From assembly GCA_002404215.1 (NCBI GenBank), contig DHJG01000225.1, positions 10,363 through 17,914 of the forward strand: 7,552 nucleotides of DNA, given 5' to 3'. Positions 1 to 6,535 of the stretch are shown piece by piece. The stretch comes from Desulfosporosinus sp. UBA4726 (GTDB taxonomy: Bacteria > Bacillota > Desulfitobacteriia > Desulfitobacteriales > Desulfitobacteriaceae). Below the pieces are notes generated by a model. The model was not told where the DNA came from. It searched no databases and saw only the letters and a list, made by a program, of their open reading frames with translations. The translations under genes were made by a program, and so were the position numbers. Numbering within the stretch: position 1 is the stretch's first letter; every line of letters starts with the position of its first letter.

Positions 1-1235
1 GTTCTCTTCTGTCCGCCAATCGTTAAGTTGATAAACGGTTGATAGCCTGCAAAATATTTCGCTCCCAGTTCACTGGACAGCCACATGACTTCAGAGCATT
101 TAATAATAAAGCTACTCAACAGTTCAAAGGCTTCTAGTTTATTCATGCGGCCAGCTTCCATGTCGGCCTTAAACATGGGATAAATGTATTGATCCAAGCG
201 TCCAACGGAAATCCCTGTCTGGTTTTCTTCCACCACAAACAATGATTCCAGCGTCCAGATGGACTGGAGTGCTTCATGGAAGGTGCGGGGCGGATTGGCC
301 GGTACATGAGTCAAGATATCGGAAATCTTGTAAAGTTCCTTTTGCCGGATTGAGTCATTCTCTCTGCCAGCCAGTTCTCTTGCATAATCGGAAAGCCGTT
401 TGGCATAAGCCAAAATGCCATCACAAGTCTCAATTTCCGCTTTATAGAAGTAAATCTTATCTAAGTCATCCGGATTCTCCATCGACAATTTGCTCAATCT
501 GTCGACTGCTTCCTGTCTTGCACCATTAAAGCCTTTTTTAATCAGTATGACATCATACCCTGGGCAGGTGTCACCACCGCCATTTAGCTGATGATATGAG
601 AGATCGCTGACAAACGATTCGCCTGAAAATGACCATACACCGGCTTCTTCATATTGTTTTTGACAAATCTCATCCAGGCTCTTACCTTCCCAGTAGGGGA
701 AGATCTCCTCCTTCAAAATCCGCTTGTCTTCCTCACTGATTTCAAAGGGATCCTGCATCCGGGTTGACATGGTGTCCAGTTCATCCCGCACCCATCTCCA
801 GGCAATATCCGGAGATACAGCGCCAGCTCTTGGTTTCCCGCAGGGATGCCCTACAATTAATTCATCGTTTTGGATCACCAAGGGAGCTGTCTCACAGGCT
901 TCTCTAAAGCACTTGGCACGTAGCAGAATTTTGGGCAACCCCGCATTCTCTTTGGTCACTTGGGTGAAAGCTATGGCACGATAGATACTGACACTTGGTT
1001 TAACCTTTAAATAGGCTGCTTTAAGTCGTTCCAAACGCGGTGTTAGTCCCGTGATTTCCCCTTCATATACAGGCGATTTTGTCATACTGTCCGTTGAAGG
1101 AGTGTTCGTCGAAGAACTATTTGCGGACAATTCCTTGGAAATTCCCTGAAACAGTTTCATGATGGCAGCCGTTTCTGCCGGGGACAAGTCTTTTGTTACA
1201 GCCGCGAATTTATTTGAAAATTCTTTAATATCCAA
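1..1235 (-). CDS. cutC: Choline trimethylamine-lyase CutC, N-terminal ~411 residues (cut off by window edge)
   Basis: Glycyl radical enzyme that cleaves choline to trimethylamine and acetaldehyde inside a bacterial microcompartment, after activation by the radical-SAM protein CutD (not in the window). The visible part has a short N-terminal extension (about residues 1-36, with a predicted amphipathic helix around 16-36), a Ser/Thr/Asn-rich linker (37-55), then the start of the PFL-like barrel. Choline-pocket residues described for the Desulfovibrio alaskensis enzyme (Tyr208, Asp216, Phe395, recalled from memory) fall here at Tyr214, Asp222 and Phe401, all with the same offset of +6. This favours CutC over glycerol or propanediol dehydratase. 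The catalytic Cys and the glycyl-radical Gly would lie beyond the left edge. The start is TTG, chosen because AAAAGGAGGAG lies five bases upstream and the next in-frame ATG (codon 26) has no such site and would delete the conserved helix. It is the fourth gene of the minus-strand operon, 65 bp after the aldehyde dehydrogenase. Confidence 0.93.
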   Translation of the reverse strand, partial: MDIKEFSNKFAAVTKDLSPAETAAIMKLFQGISKELSANSSSTNTPSTDSMTKSPVYEGEITGLTPRLERLKAAYLKVKPSVSIYRAIAFTQVTKENAGLPKILLRAKCFREACETAPLVIQNDELIVGHPCGKPRAGAVSPDIAWRWVRDELDTMSTRMQDPFEISEEDKRILKEEIFPYWEGKSLDEICQKQYEEAGVWSFSGESFVSDLSYHQLNGGGDTCPGYDVILIKKGFNGARQEAVDRLSKLSMENPDDLDKIYFYKAEIETCDGILAYAKRLSDYARELAGRENDSIRQKELYKISDILTHVPANPPRTFHEALQSIWTLESLFVVEENQTGISVGRLDQYIYPMFKADMEAGRMNKLEAFELLSSFIIKCSEVMWLSSELGAKYFAGYQPFINLTIGGQKR

Positions 1236-1240
1236 GTTTT

Positions 1241-1251
1241 CTCCTCCTTTT
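1241..1251 (-). promoter_or_regulatory. Strong ribosome binding site that fixes the TTG start of cutC
   Basis: The minus strand reads AAAAGGAGGAG, then AAAAC, then TTG. This near-perfect anti-16S match at ideal spacing decides for the TTG start of cutC, since no ATG or GTG lies at a comparable distance. Confidence 0.85.
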
Positions 1252-1300
1252 TACTTTATGTAGCAGGATAAGTTTCTTATGGGAGATTAAAATGATTGTC

Positions 1301-2800
1301 TCAGTACCACTTAAGTTGCTCAAGTAATTTTTCGAGCAACACCCTCAAATCATTCGTGCTTTCAATGAAACTCTGATTGGCAGAGCAACTAGTTCCGCTT
1401 GTTCCAACGACTGCCTCCGCCTGCACACCCTTAGTTATATCCTCTAGCTGCCGCACACCGTAGCAAACTTTCCGGATATTAATCAAGTTCATTGGCGTGA
1501 CATTATCCGAAGTATACCCGCCGCCTGCTGCGCCGGAACCCAAGGTTAATGCCGGGAAGAGATTGGTTGTCGCTCCTATACCCCCTAATGACGCGGGAGT
1601 ATTCACTAGTACTCTGGACACTGGTTTTTTTAAAGCAAATTCACGGATTACATTCTCATTCTTCGAATGAATAACCAAGGTATGTCCCCTGCCCTCATTT
1701 ATAAGCAATTCTATGCATTTTTCACAGGCATTCAGCCAGTCCTTTTCAACGTAAAATGCCAGAACCGGGCAAAGCTTTTCTCTTGAATACGGATTAGTAG
1801 GAGACACATATTTTTGTTCTGAAATCAATACTAACGTATCTTCCGGGACACATATGCCGCTTAATCGCGCCAACTCTATAGCTGATTTCCCGACAATTTC
1901 CACATTCAAACTGTCATCAAGACGGAAAAAAAGCTTACTGAGCTGAACTGATTCCTGTTCTGACATGAAATAAGCTCCATTTCCCCTGAGCTCTTGCCTT
2001 ACTTCATCGGCGATACAGTCCTCAGCAACAATGGATTGTTCCGAGGCTGAGACAATTCCGTTATCGAACGTTCTGCTGGCTATAATGTCTGCTACAGCCT
2101 TTTTTATGTCAGCTGAACGTTCAATAAAGGCGGGTCCATTACCTGGGCCACCATAAATAGTCGGTTTTCCGGATGTATACGCCGCCCTGACCATCTTGGG
2201 CACACCAGTAATTAGAATAAGCGAGATGTCTTTGTGGTTCATCAAGGCAACCGTACCGTCAACAGCCACCGTTCGCAAATATCCGATGGCACCACTTGGC
2301 AATCCACGTTCTTCCGCCGCCTGTATTAGTATATCGAGCACCTTGGTGATCGTTTTTTTGGCCTTAGGATGAGGAGAAAAAACAATAGCATTACCAGATT
2401 TTATGGCAATTAGTGCTTTATATATTGTAGTGGATGCAGGGTTGGTCGAAGGAGACAACGCTACAATCACTCCAACCGGTACGCCAATATCCATGGTCTT
2501 GTTTTCTTTATCTTCACCAATAATACCGACAACTTTCATATCCTTGATTTTATTATAGAGAAAATCACTTGCAAAAATATTTTTGACAAACTTATCCTGC
2601 CATTTGCCGAATCCTGTTTCTTCATGGGACATAATGGCAAGTTCCCTGGCATATTTATACACTTCTTCAGCCATATGTCCAACAATCTCATCTAGTTTTT
2701 CCTGTGGAAAAGCCGCCAGTACCTTTTGCGCCTCACGGGCGTTTTCCACAAGAATCCTAGCCTCTTGGACAGAGCGCAAATCATTGTCAATTCTATTCAT
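1301..2800 (-). CDS. Microcompartment aldehyde dehydrogenase, CoA-acylating (AdhE/CutB/CutF-like), with Ser at the catalytic Cys position
   Basis: A 499-residue ALDH-superfamily protein of the CoA-acylating (AdhE N-domain-like) branch. In a choline microcompartment such an enzyme oxidises acetaldehyde to acetyl-CoA with NAD+. Family signatures seen are the PSTNPAST segment near residue 118 (with the conserved catalytic-site Asn), the SGNAIVFSPHPKA segment that follows, a glycine-rich GGPGNGPAF segment, and TFDNGIVSASEQS around residues 245-257. In AdhE-type enzymes the last motif reads DNGxxCASEQ; here the nucleophile position is Ser251, codon TCA. The protein lacks the N-terminal encapsulation peptide of EutE/PduP. 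Instead it ends with a flexible linker (about 460-482) and an amphipathic helix (483-499, NDLRVLLEKLLEQLKWY), typical of a C-terminal encapsulation peptide. ATG start behind AGGGGGAG. It lies 56 bp after a shell gene and 65 bp before cutC. The family is secure; whether it is enzymatically active is not. Confidence 0.9.
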   Translation of the reverse strand: MNRIDNDLRSVQEARILVENAREAQKVLAAFPQEKLDEIVGHMAEEVYKYARELAIMSHEETGFGKWQDKFVKNIFASDFLYNKIKDMKVVGIIGEDKENKTMDIGVPVGVIVALSPSTNPASTTIYKALIAIKSGNAIVFSPHPKAKKTITKVLDILIQAAEERGLPSGAIGYLRTVAVDGTVALMNHKDISLILITGVPKMVRAAYTSGKPTIYGGPGNGPAFIERSADIKKAVADIIASRTFDNGIVSASEQSIVAEDCIADEVRQELRGNGAYFMSEQESVQLSKLFFRLDDSLNVEIVGKSAIELARLSGICVPEDTLVLISEQKYVSPTNPYSREKLCPVLAFYVEKDWLNACEKCIELLINEGRGHTLVIHSKNENVIREFALKKPVSRVLVNTPASLGGIGATTNLFPALTLGSGAAGGGYTSDNVTPMNLINIRKVCYGVRQLEDITKGVQAEAVVGTSGTSCSANQSFIESTNDLRVLLEKLLEQLKWY

Positions 2801-2856
2801 ATCTCATCACTCCCCCTTTCCAATCGTAGAATCAGAGGTTTAAAAAACTGCGTTAT

Positions 2857-3147
2857 TTACCAGTTGATAACGTATTTAGCGATAATTTTTTCTACGTCCG
2901 CATGCGGCCTAGCAATGACATTGGAACTATAGATCTTGCCCACCTTGCTTGCTTCTTTAATGCCAGCCTCTACAGCCGCTTTCACCGCCCCGACATCACC
3001 TCGAACCACGACAGAAACCAAACCAGATGCCACATTTTCATAACCAACCAATTCCACATCCGCAGCCTTGCACATGGCATCCGCAGCTTCTAGCACCGAA
3101 ACTAGGCTATACGTTTCTATGAACCCTAAAGCATTATTTTTGTCCAC
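2857..3147 (-). CDS. BMC-H microcompartment shell protein (second of two)
   Basis: A 96-residue single-BMC-domain protein of the PduA/EutM/CcmK type, which forms hexagonal shell tiles. Visible hallmarks are GFIETYSLVSVLEAADAMCKAADVEL at the start (hexamer-edge Lys27), the pore loop Asn38-Val-Ala-Ser-Gly42, the SVVVRGDVGAVKAAVEAG strand-helix, and the late IARPHADVEKI edge motif. The pore loop reads VASG where the usual form, and the sister protein, is GSG; this could narrow or change the pore. The start is GTG, with AGGGGAG five bases upstream; an ATG alternative would remove the BMC fold. It lies 28 bp after the first shell gene and 56 bp before the aldehyde dehydrogenase, so it is clearly in the same operon. 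Confidence 0.95.
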   Translation of the reverse strand: MDKNNALGFIETYSLVSVLEAADAMCKAADVELVGYENVASGLVSVVVRGDVGAVKAAVEAGIKEASKVGKIYSSNVIARPHADVEKIIAKYVINW

Positions 3148-3175
3148 ACGTACTCCCCTTTCCAGAAATCAATCT

Positions 3176-3475
3176 TCATTTCGCATCGATGTCATGTCTC
3201 GAAACAATCTTGCCTACCCGGCTGATGGGGCGCGGCATGACATGGGAGGCCGTCATCTCTCCAATGGCTGCTGCTGCTGCTGCACCACTTTCTACAGCTG
3301 ACCTCACTGCTGCCACATCACCTTTAACTATGACCGTGACAAGCCCGGAACCCATATTTTCATACGAAACAAGAACAACGTCAGCAGTTTTACACATGAC
3401 ATCCGCCGCTTGAATTGCCGGAACCATACCTCTTGTTTCAACAAGACCCAATGCCTCTTCGCCAAAGTATTCCAT
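3176..3475 (-). CDS. BMC-H microcompartment shell protein (first of two)
   Basis: A 99-residue BMC-H hexamer-forming shell protein and the first gene of the cut operon. It begins MEYFGEEALGLVETRG, has the edge Lys29, the canonical pore loop Asn40-Met-Gly-Ser-Gly44, the LVTVIVKGDVAAVRSAVESG segment, an alanine run (6 Ala) encoded partly by a GCA repeat, and a PRP motif near the C-terminus. The PRP is followed by ISRV where the family usually has H-x-D-V. I use the ATG at 3475. A longer TTG-initiated reading from 3502 exists, but it would translate through AGAGAGGGG, which is the likely ribosome binding site of this ATG, and it adds nine residues not seen in the family. It is distinct from the second shell protein (roughly half identical by eye), so the two tiles are paralogues. 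Confidence 0.94.
   Translation of the reverse strand: MEYFGEEALGLVETRGMVPAIQAADVMCKTADVVLVSYENMGSGLVTVIVKGDVAAVRSAVESGAAAAAAIGEMTASHVMPRPISRVGKIVSRHDIDAK
3267..3283. repeat. GCT/GCA trinucleotide run inside the shell gene
   Basis: Seventeen bases of uninterrupted (GCT)n on the plus strand, read as GCA codons on the minus strand and encoding the alanine run near residue 70 of the first shell protein. Slippage here would change the protein by whole alanines without breaking the frame. Confidence 0.7.
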
Positions 3476-3543
3476 TAAAACAACCCCTCTCTTTAGATTC
3501 AAACTTCCAAGGATTGTTAATTTAATCTTTTTTCACCAACTGA

Positions 3544-3557
3544 TAGTTATTGTTACT
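3544..3557. promoter_or_regulatory. Repeated element, copy 1 (in the presumed leader of the cut operon)
   Basis: TAGTTATTGTTACT on the plus strand. It matches copy 2 (3634-3646, TAGTTATTGTACT) except for one inserted T. By position it lies downstream of the proposed minus-strand transcription start and upstream of the first shell gene, as an operator or roadblock site might. Function is inferred from the repetition only. Confidence 0.35.
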
Positions 3558-3615
3558 TCATAATATCGCATGCAGAAAATGTTTTTTTGAAGAATAAACA
3601 TCTATAATTAGCATT

Positions 3616-3621
3616 ATTATA
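3616..3621 (-). promoter_or_regulatory. Candidate -10 box of the cut operon promoter
   Basis: The minus strand reads TATAAT, a perfect sigma-A -10 hexamer, about 140 bp before the first shell gene. No good -35 hexamer stands 17 bases upstream (around 3639-3644). That position is instead occupied by the copy-2 palindromic element, the arrangement expected for a promoter that depends on an activator or is blocked by a repressor. Confidence 0.4.
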
Positions 3622-3631
3622 TCTAGCAAAA

Positions 3632-3649
3632 TTTAGTTATTGTACTAAA
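3632..3649. promoter_or_regulatory. Repeated element, copy 2: palindromic operator candidate over the -35 region
   Basis: TTTAGTTATTGTACTAAA: six-base arms TTTAGT and ACTAAA form a perfect inverted repeat around a six-base centre. It shares the TAGTTATTGT core with copy 1, 90 bp away, and overlaps the -35 position of the candidate cut promoter. A dimeric regulator site is the simplest reading. Confidence 0.4.
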
Positions 3650-3806
3650 ACTACTTTCTTGCATAATCGATACAAAAGTCCATAATTCACTACCTATGGT
3701 TAGACATCTTTATGGCAGATTACGATATTACGATTTAATAAAATACTTGATTATTGGAATTTCCGTCCATCATGAAGCATCCGAAATTCATTAGTCCAAA
3801 AATACA

Positions 3807-3835
3807 TTGATTTTGTGGATCTTTTTTGCTAAAGT
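3807..3835 (+). promoter_or_regulatory. Candidate promoter of the kinase gene
   Basis: TTGATT, a 17-base spacer, then TAAAGT, each hexamer matching the sigma-A consensus at four of six positions. It ends about 50 bp before the kinase start, a plausible leader length. Confidence 0.4.
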
Positions 3836-3886
3836 AAATTAACAATAATCCTAAAATACAAGTTTGATAACTTGATGGAGTTATAT

Positions 3887-4801
3887 ATGAAAATAGAAGA
3901 ATTAGTCCAAGACAAGCTGCGCTACGCTTTTCACGATGAAAGCATTGTATTCGATAAATCCCGCTTTACCGGCGGACTTACCAATTACAACTACATAATG
4001 AACATTAAGGGTATCGAATATGTCATCAGGCAACCCGGCGGCATGACGGAACAAATTATTGATCGGAAAATAGAGAGGGTCAATAATCATATTGCCTCAG
4101 AGTTTGGCGTGAACTCTGATTGCATTTACTTTGATGAATACAGCGGAATCAAAATAAGCACATACATACAAAATAGCCAGACCATGGCCCACGCTAATCC
4201 TGGCTCTGCCAAAAACCTGGAATCTGTTTCCAATATAATGAAAAAAATTCACTCCTCTCCAAAGCATTTTCTAAACCGCTTCGATTGGCAAATGGAGCTT
4301 TCCAAATACGAGCTAATTATTCAACAACTACACGGCGGCTTCTTCTTTGATTACACACCTCTAAAAGACCAGTTAGTCACTTTTGTACAAAAAAATATTG
4401 AAAATACAAGTTTGGCCCCCTGTCACAATGACACAGTGCCTGAAAACTTTATCATTGACGATACTGGCAGAACATATCTTATAGACTGGGAATATTCTGG
4501 AATGAATGATCCCTGTTGGGATGTAGCAGCCTACATTCTTGAATCCAAATTATCCGCAGAAGCTATCCACCATTTAATTCAGGACTACTTCAGCTATCCA
4601 CTGACCCCTATGGAAGAATCGAAAATCAAATGCTTTATGATGGCCCAGGATTTACTCTGGACAGCTTGGGCTTTGATCAGACATTATAATGGCGATGACT
4701 TTCTTGAATACTGCTGTATTAGATATGAACGCTTCCGAAAAAACATCAAATTAATGACCAAATCACCCCATTGTTCCATTGCCAGCATGGTCAAGAGTTA
4801 A
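3887..4801 (+). CDS. Choline/ethanolamine kinase-like phosphotransferase (APH fold)
   Basis: A 304-residue soluble kinase of the aminoglycoside phosphotransferase/choline kinase superfamily. It most likely uses ATP to phosphorylate choline or a related amino alcohol. Seen in order are a GGLTNYNY nucleotide-loop motif (29-36), the VIRQPGG strand with its likely ATP-contacting region, Brenner's catalytic motif His180-x-Asp182-x4-Asn187 in CHNDTVPEN, and the metal-binding IDWEYSGMNDP motif with Asp200. The IDWEYS wording is typical of choline/ethanolamine kinases such as LicA rather than antibiotic kinases. The ATG at 3887 is preceded by ATGGAG at six bases; an in-frame TTG at 3872 would add five residues and overlap that site, so I reject it. 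The gene stands alone and is divergent from the cut operon. No licC-like cytidylyltransferase follows, so a full phosphocholine-decoration pathway is not visible. Substrate is inferred from family and neighbourhood. Confidence 0.82.
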   Translation: MKIEELVQDKLRYAFHDESIVFDKSRFTGGLTNYNYIMNIKGIEYVIRQPGGMTEQIIDRKIERVNNHIASEFGVNSDCIYFDEYSGIKISTYIQNSQTMAHANPGSAKNLESVSNIMKKIHSSPKHFLNRFDWQMELSKYELIIQQLHGGFFFDYTPLKDQLVTFVQKNIENTSLAPCHNDTVPENFIIDDTGRTYLIDWEYSGMNDPCWDVAAYILESKLSAEAIHHLIQDYFSYPLTPMEESKIKCFMMAQDLLWTAWALIRHYNGDDFLEYCCIRYERFRKNIKLMTKSPHCSIASMVKS

Positions 4802-4896
4802 AACTCTTTTATTGGTTAAATTCTTGGCTACCCGCATATTTCTTATCGACTATACGGCTATACGATTCAGTCCTAAAAGGACAGCAATAAACAATA

Positions 4897-4932
4897 AAAA
4901 TACTCATCCTTTTATCATAGGATGAGTATTTT
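4897..4932. terminator. Perfect 13-bp hairpin, probably a bidirectional terminator
   Basis: Arms AAAATACTCATCC (4897-4909) and GGATGAGTATTTT (4920-4932) pair perfectly around a 10-base loop. The outer A/T tracts supply U-runs in both directions. It follows the kinase and would also stop read-through from the opposite strand. Confidence 0.8.
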
Positions 4933-5072
4933 ACATAACTGAGTAAATCTGAAACCGACTTTTTAACCAACTACGTTTAGTAAATATCAATATAAATATG
5001 AGTATGGCAGAGCATGGGCGTCCTCTCCTATTCATCCACGCTTAGTGTGTTTAGTTCCCTATGAATTATGTA

Positions 5073-5111
5073 TAAATAAAAAAAACCTGAAGCCTTCTGT
5101 TTCAAGGTTTT
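5073..5111 (-). terminator. Rho-independent terminator of the TauE-like gene / permease operon
   Basis: On the minus strand, AAAACCT-T-GAA pairs with TTCAGGTTTT (arms 5101-5111 and 5082-5091, one unpaired base) around a nine-base loop, followed by a long U-rich tract. It begins 11 bases after the TauE-like stop codon. Confidence 0.8.
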
Positions 5112-5122
5112 CCCAGTGAGAG

Positions 5123-5875
5123 TTATATTAAACCCCATATAAATTTTATAGCAACCCCATATAAAACAAAGCCAATAATCATTTTAACCTGATTGCTCTT
5201 TAACTTGGAATGCATTAGATTGGCTCCGATGATAGCACCCACAATAGAACCGCTCGCCGCTATTATTAGGAGAGTCCAATTGATTTTCCCTAATGTCGCA
5301 TGCCCCAAAAAGCCACTTAGTGATGCAAATAAGACCACAAATGCTGTAGTACCCGATGCTTTCTTAGGTTCCATTCCGCTTCCCACCAGAGCTGGAATGA
5401 TAAAGTTACCCCCTCCAATACCAAGAAGCCCCCCTAAATATCCGGCAAAAGCTCCAATCAATCCCCCAACAGCAAGATCACGTTTCATATTTTCCACTCG
5501 TTCTTTTTGTTTTGGCCTATAAAACAACATCATGCTCCCGGCGAAAACCAAGAAAGCTGAAAACGCCCACAGCAAGACTGTCTTCGAGACAAATTGTGTG
5601 GAATAAGCTCCAAGAGGGGACAATAAGGTAGCCACTATGGCAATTGGAATAGCAATTTTATAGATAACCAATTTATGTTTGGCATTGGCAATCGTCGCAA
5701 ATATCATGCTTATACCGTTTAACAATAGTGCTATTGCCATAGCCTCTTTCAATGGAACCCCCAACCAGTAAAAAACAGGGATTATTATAAAGGCTGCTCC
5801 CAGTCCCGCCATTGTTAACACTGTCGTAAAAAGAAACACAAGTAGGCCGGCCACAATCATGAGCTCAATAGACAT
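5123..5875 (-). CDS. TauE/SafE-family membrane transporter
   Basis: A 250-residue integral membrane protein of the TauE/SafE (sulfite exporter, DUF81) family, of usual length. About seven to eight hydrophobic segments are visible. The family's internal duplication shows clearly: GLGAAFIIIP at 24-33 is mirrored by GIGGGNFIIP at 152-161, each followed by a P/E-x-K-x-A segment and another helix. A charged cytoplasmic loop (120-132) separates the halves. Family members export sulfite, sulfoacetate or other organic anions, but the substrate cannot be read from the sequence. The protein has no cysteine. ATG start with a strong AAGGAGG site. It lies 126 bp after the second permease in the same direction, with no terminator between them, so it is probably the last gene of one operon. 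Confidence 0.9.
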   Translation of the reverse strand: MSIELMIVAGLLVFLFTTVLTMAGLGAAFIIIPVFYWLGVPLKEAMAIALLLNGISMIFATIANAKHKLVIYKIAIPIAIVATLLSPLGAYSTQFVSKTVLLWAFSAFLVFAGSMMLFYRPKQKERVENMKRDLAVGGLIGAFAGYLGGLLGIGGGNFIIPALVGSGMEPKKASGTTAFVVLFASLSGFLGHATLGKINWTLLIIAASGSIVGAIIGANLMHSKLKSNQVKMIIGFVLYGVAIKFIWGLI

Positions 5876-6001
5876 AAAATCTTCCCTCCTTCATTATCCG
5901 ATATAATTCTTAACTGTATTTCCGAAACATTAATTTCACTCTACTGAATTAGCTGATGGTTGAGGTTTAACTCATTGGCGATAACTTGCAATTCAACTTC
6001 A

Positions 6002-6535
6002 TTATTTAAAGCTAGCCTGATCATAAATATGCTGCTTCTCTCTTTCGTTCAATAGCTTTTCTGTGATATACGCAATCAGTATAATCCCAGGTATATCAAT
6101 CATAAACCGAGTCACCATGAACTTCCACCCCATCGAAGAATTCTCAAATAAAAGCATCGGTATTTTAGTTGTTGACCAGGCACCAATAAAAATTAAGACA
6201 TTAGAAAACTTGCTCCCCTTCTGCAAGAGCACTCCCGCTATGGGAAAAGCGGCATATAACGGCCCGGCTGCGGCCGAACCTAAGAAAAATGCGACTAAAG
6301 CCCCAAGGATTCCCGACTTCTCGCCCATCAATTTGATCATTGTTTCTCGTTGTACCCATACATCTAAGAGCCCTAATAGGATAAATATGGGTGGAATAAC
6401 CGAAAGCATTTCCACAGCATTGCTCCAAGTAATGTCTATTGAATTTTGACCGACTGATGGATACAAACCATAAACTACGATATTGATAACCAGCAGCACT
6501 AAGAAATACTTGTATCTTTTAAGCAGCATTTTCAT
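6002..6535 (-). CDS. Half-size permease of the COG0701 type, second subunit
   Basis: A 177-residue membrane protein resembling one half of the predicted permeases of COG0701 (PF03773, the family that includes ArsP). It has an N-terminal helix (10-25), a helix at 43-60, the GEKSG motif (71-75), a glycine/alanine-rich GSAAAGPLYAAFPIAGVLL segment (86-104), the FIGAWSTTKIPM segment and a final helix near 140-158, then a charged tail. The start ATG overlaps the stop of the preceding permease gene as ATGA, indicating translational coupling. Both proteins share GEKSG and FPxAxxLLxxG motifs in the same order, so together they probably form a two-subunit equivalent of the ~300-residue single-chain permeases. 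It contains no cysteine, so a thiol-based metalloid mechanism is not supported. Substrate unknown. Confidence 0.8.
   Translation of the reverse strand: MKMLLKRYKYFLVLLVINIVVYGLYPSVGQNSIDITWSNAVEMLSVIPPIFILLGLLDVWVQRETMIKLMGEKSGILGALVAFFLGSAAAGPLYAAFPIAGVLLQKGSKFSNVLIFIGAWSTTKIPMLLFENSSMGWKFMVTRFMIDIPGIILIAYITEKLLNEREKQHIYDQASFK

Larger units (their letters stand above)
3476..3886. other. Divergent intergenic regulatory region between the cut operon and the kinase
   Basis: About 410 bases of AT-rich DNA with no convincing coding frame on either strand. It carries a probable promoter for each direction and two copies of a TAGTTATTGT-type element, listed separately. I found no regulator gene, riboswitch or sigma-54 (-24/-12) box here. 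Confidence 0.7.
4802..5122. other. Convergent intergenic region with two terminator hairpins
   Basis: About 320 bases between the 3' ends of the kinase (plus) and the TauE-like gene (minus). It holds the two hairpins listed separately, and nothing else I can identify. A weak hairpin with AAGAGT/ACTCTT arms also overlaps the kinase stop codon (4793-4808). Confidence 0.7.

Noticed and set aside
242..984. Plus-strand open frames of 95 and 86 codons
   Set aside because: They lie antisense to cutC, lack ribosome binding sites and resemble no family, while the opposite strand encodes CutC with conserved active-site residues.
3476..3502. Longer TTG-initiated form of the first shell protein
   Set aside because: It would translate through the AGAGAGGGG site that serves the ATG at 3475 and adds residues not typical of BMC-H proteins.
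3872..3886. TTG start upstream of the kinase ATG
   Set aside because: It overlaps the likely ribosome binding site (ATGGAG) of the ATG at 3887 and has no good site of its own.
3503..3886. Sigma-54 promoter for the cut operon
   Set aside because: No GG-N10-GC pair with a TGGCAC/TTGCA context was found on either strand.
4793..4808. AAGAGT/ACTCTT hairpin over the kinase stop codon as the kinase terminator
   Set aside because: A six-pair AT-rich stem with a short U-run is weak. The perfect 13-bp hairpin at 4897-4932 is the better terminator.
5876..6001. Short minus-strand reading NEVELQVIANELNLNHQLIQ then stop, just after the second permease
   Set aside because: It looks peptide-like but has no start codon or ribosome binding site, and is too short to separate from chance. 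The permease has its own stop just before it.
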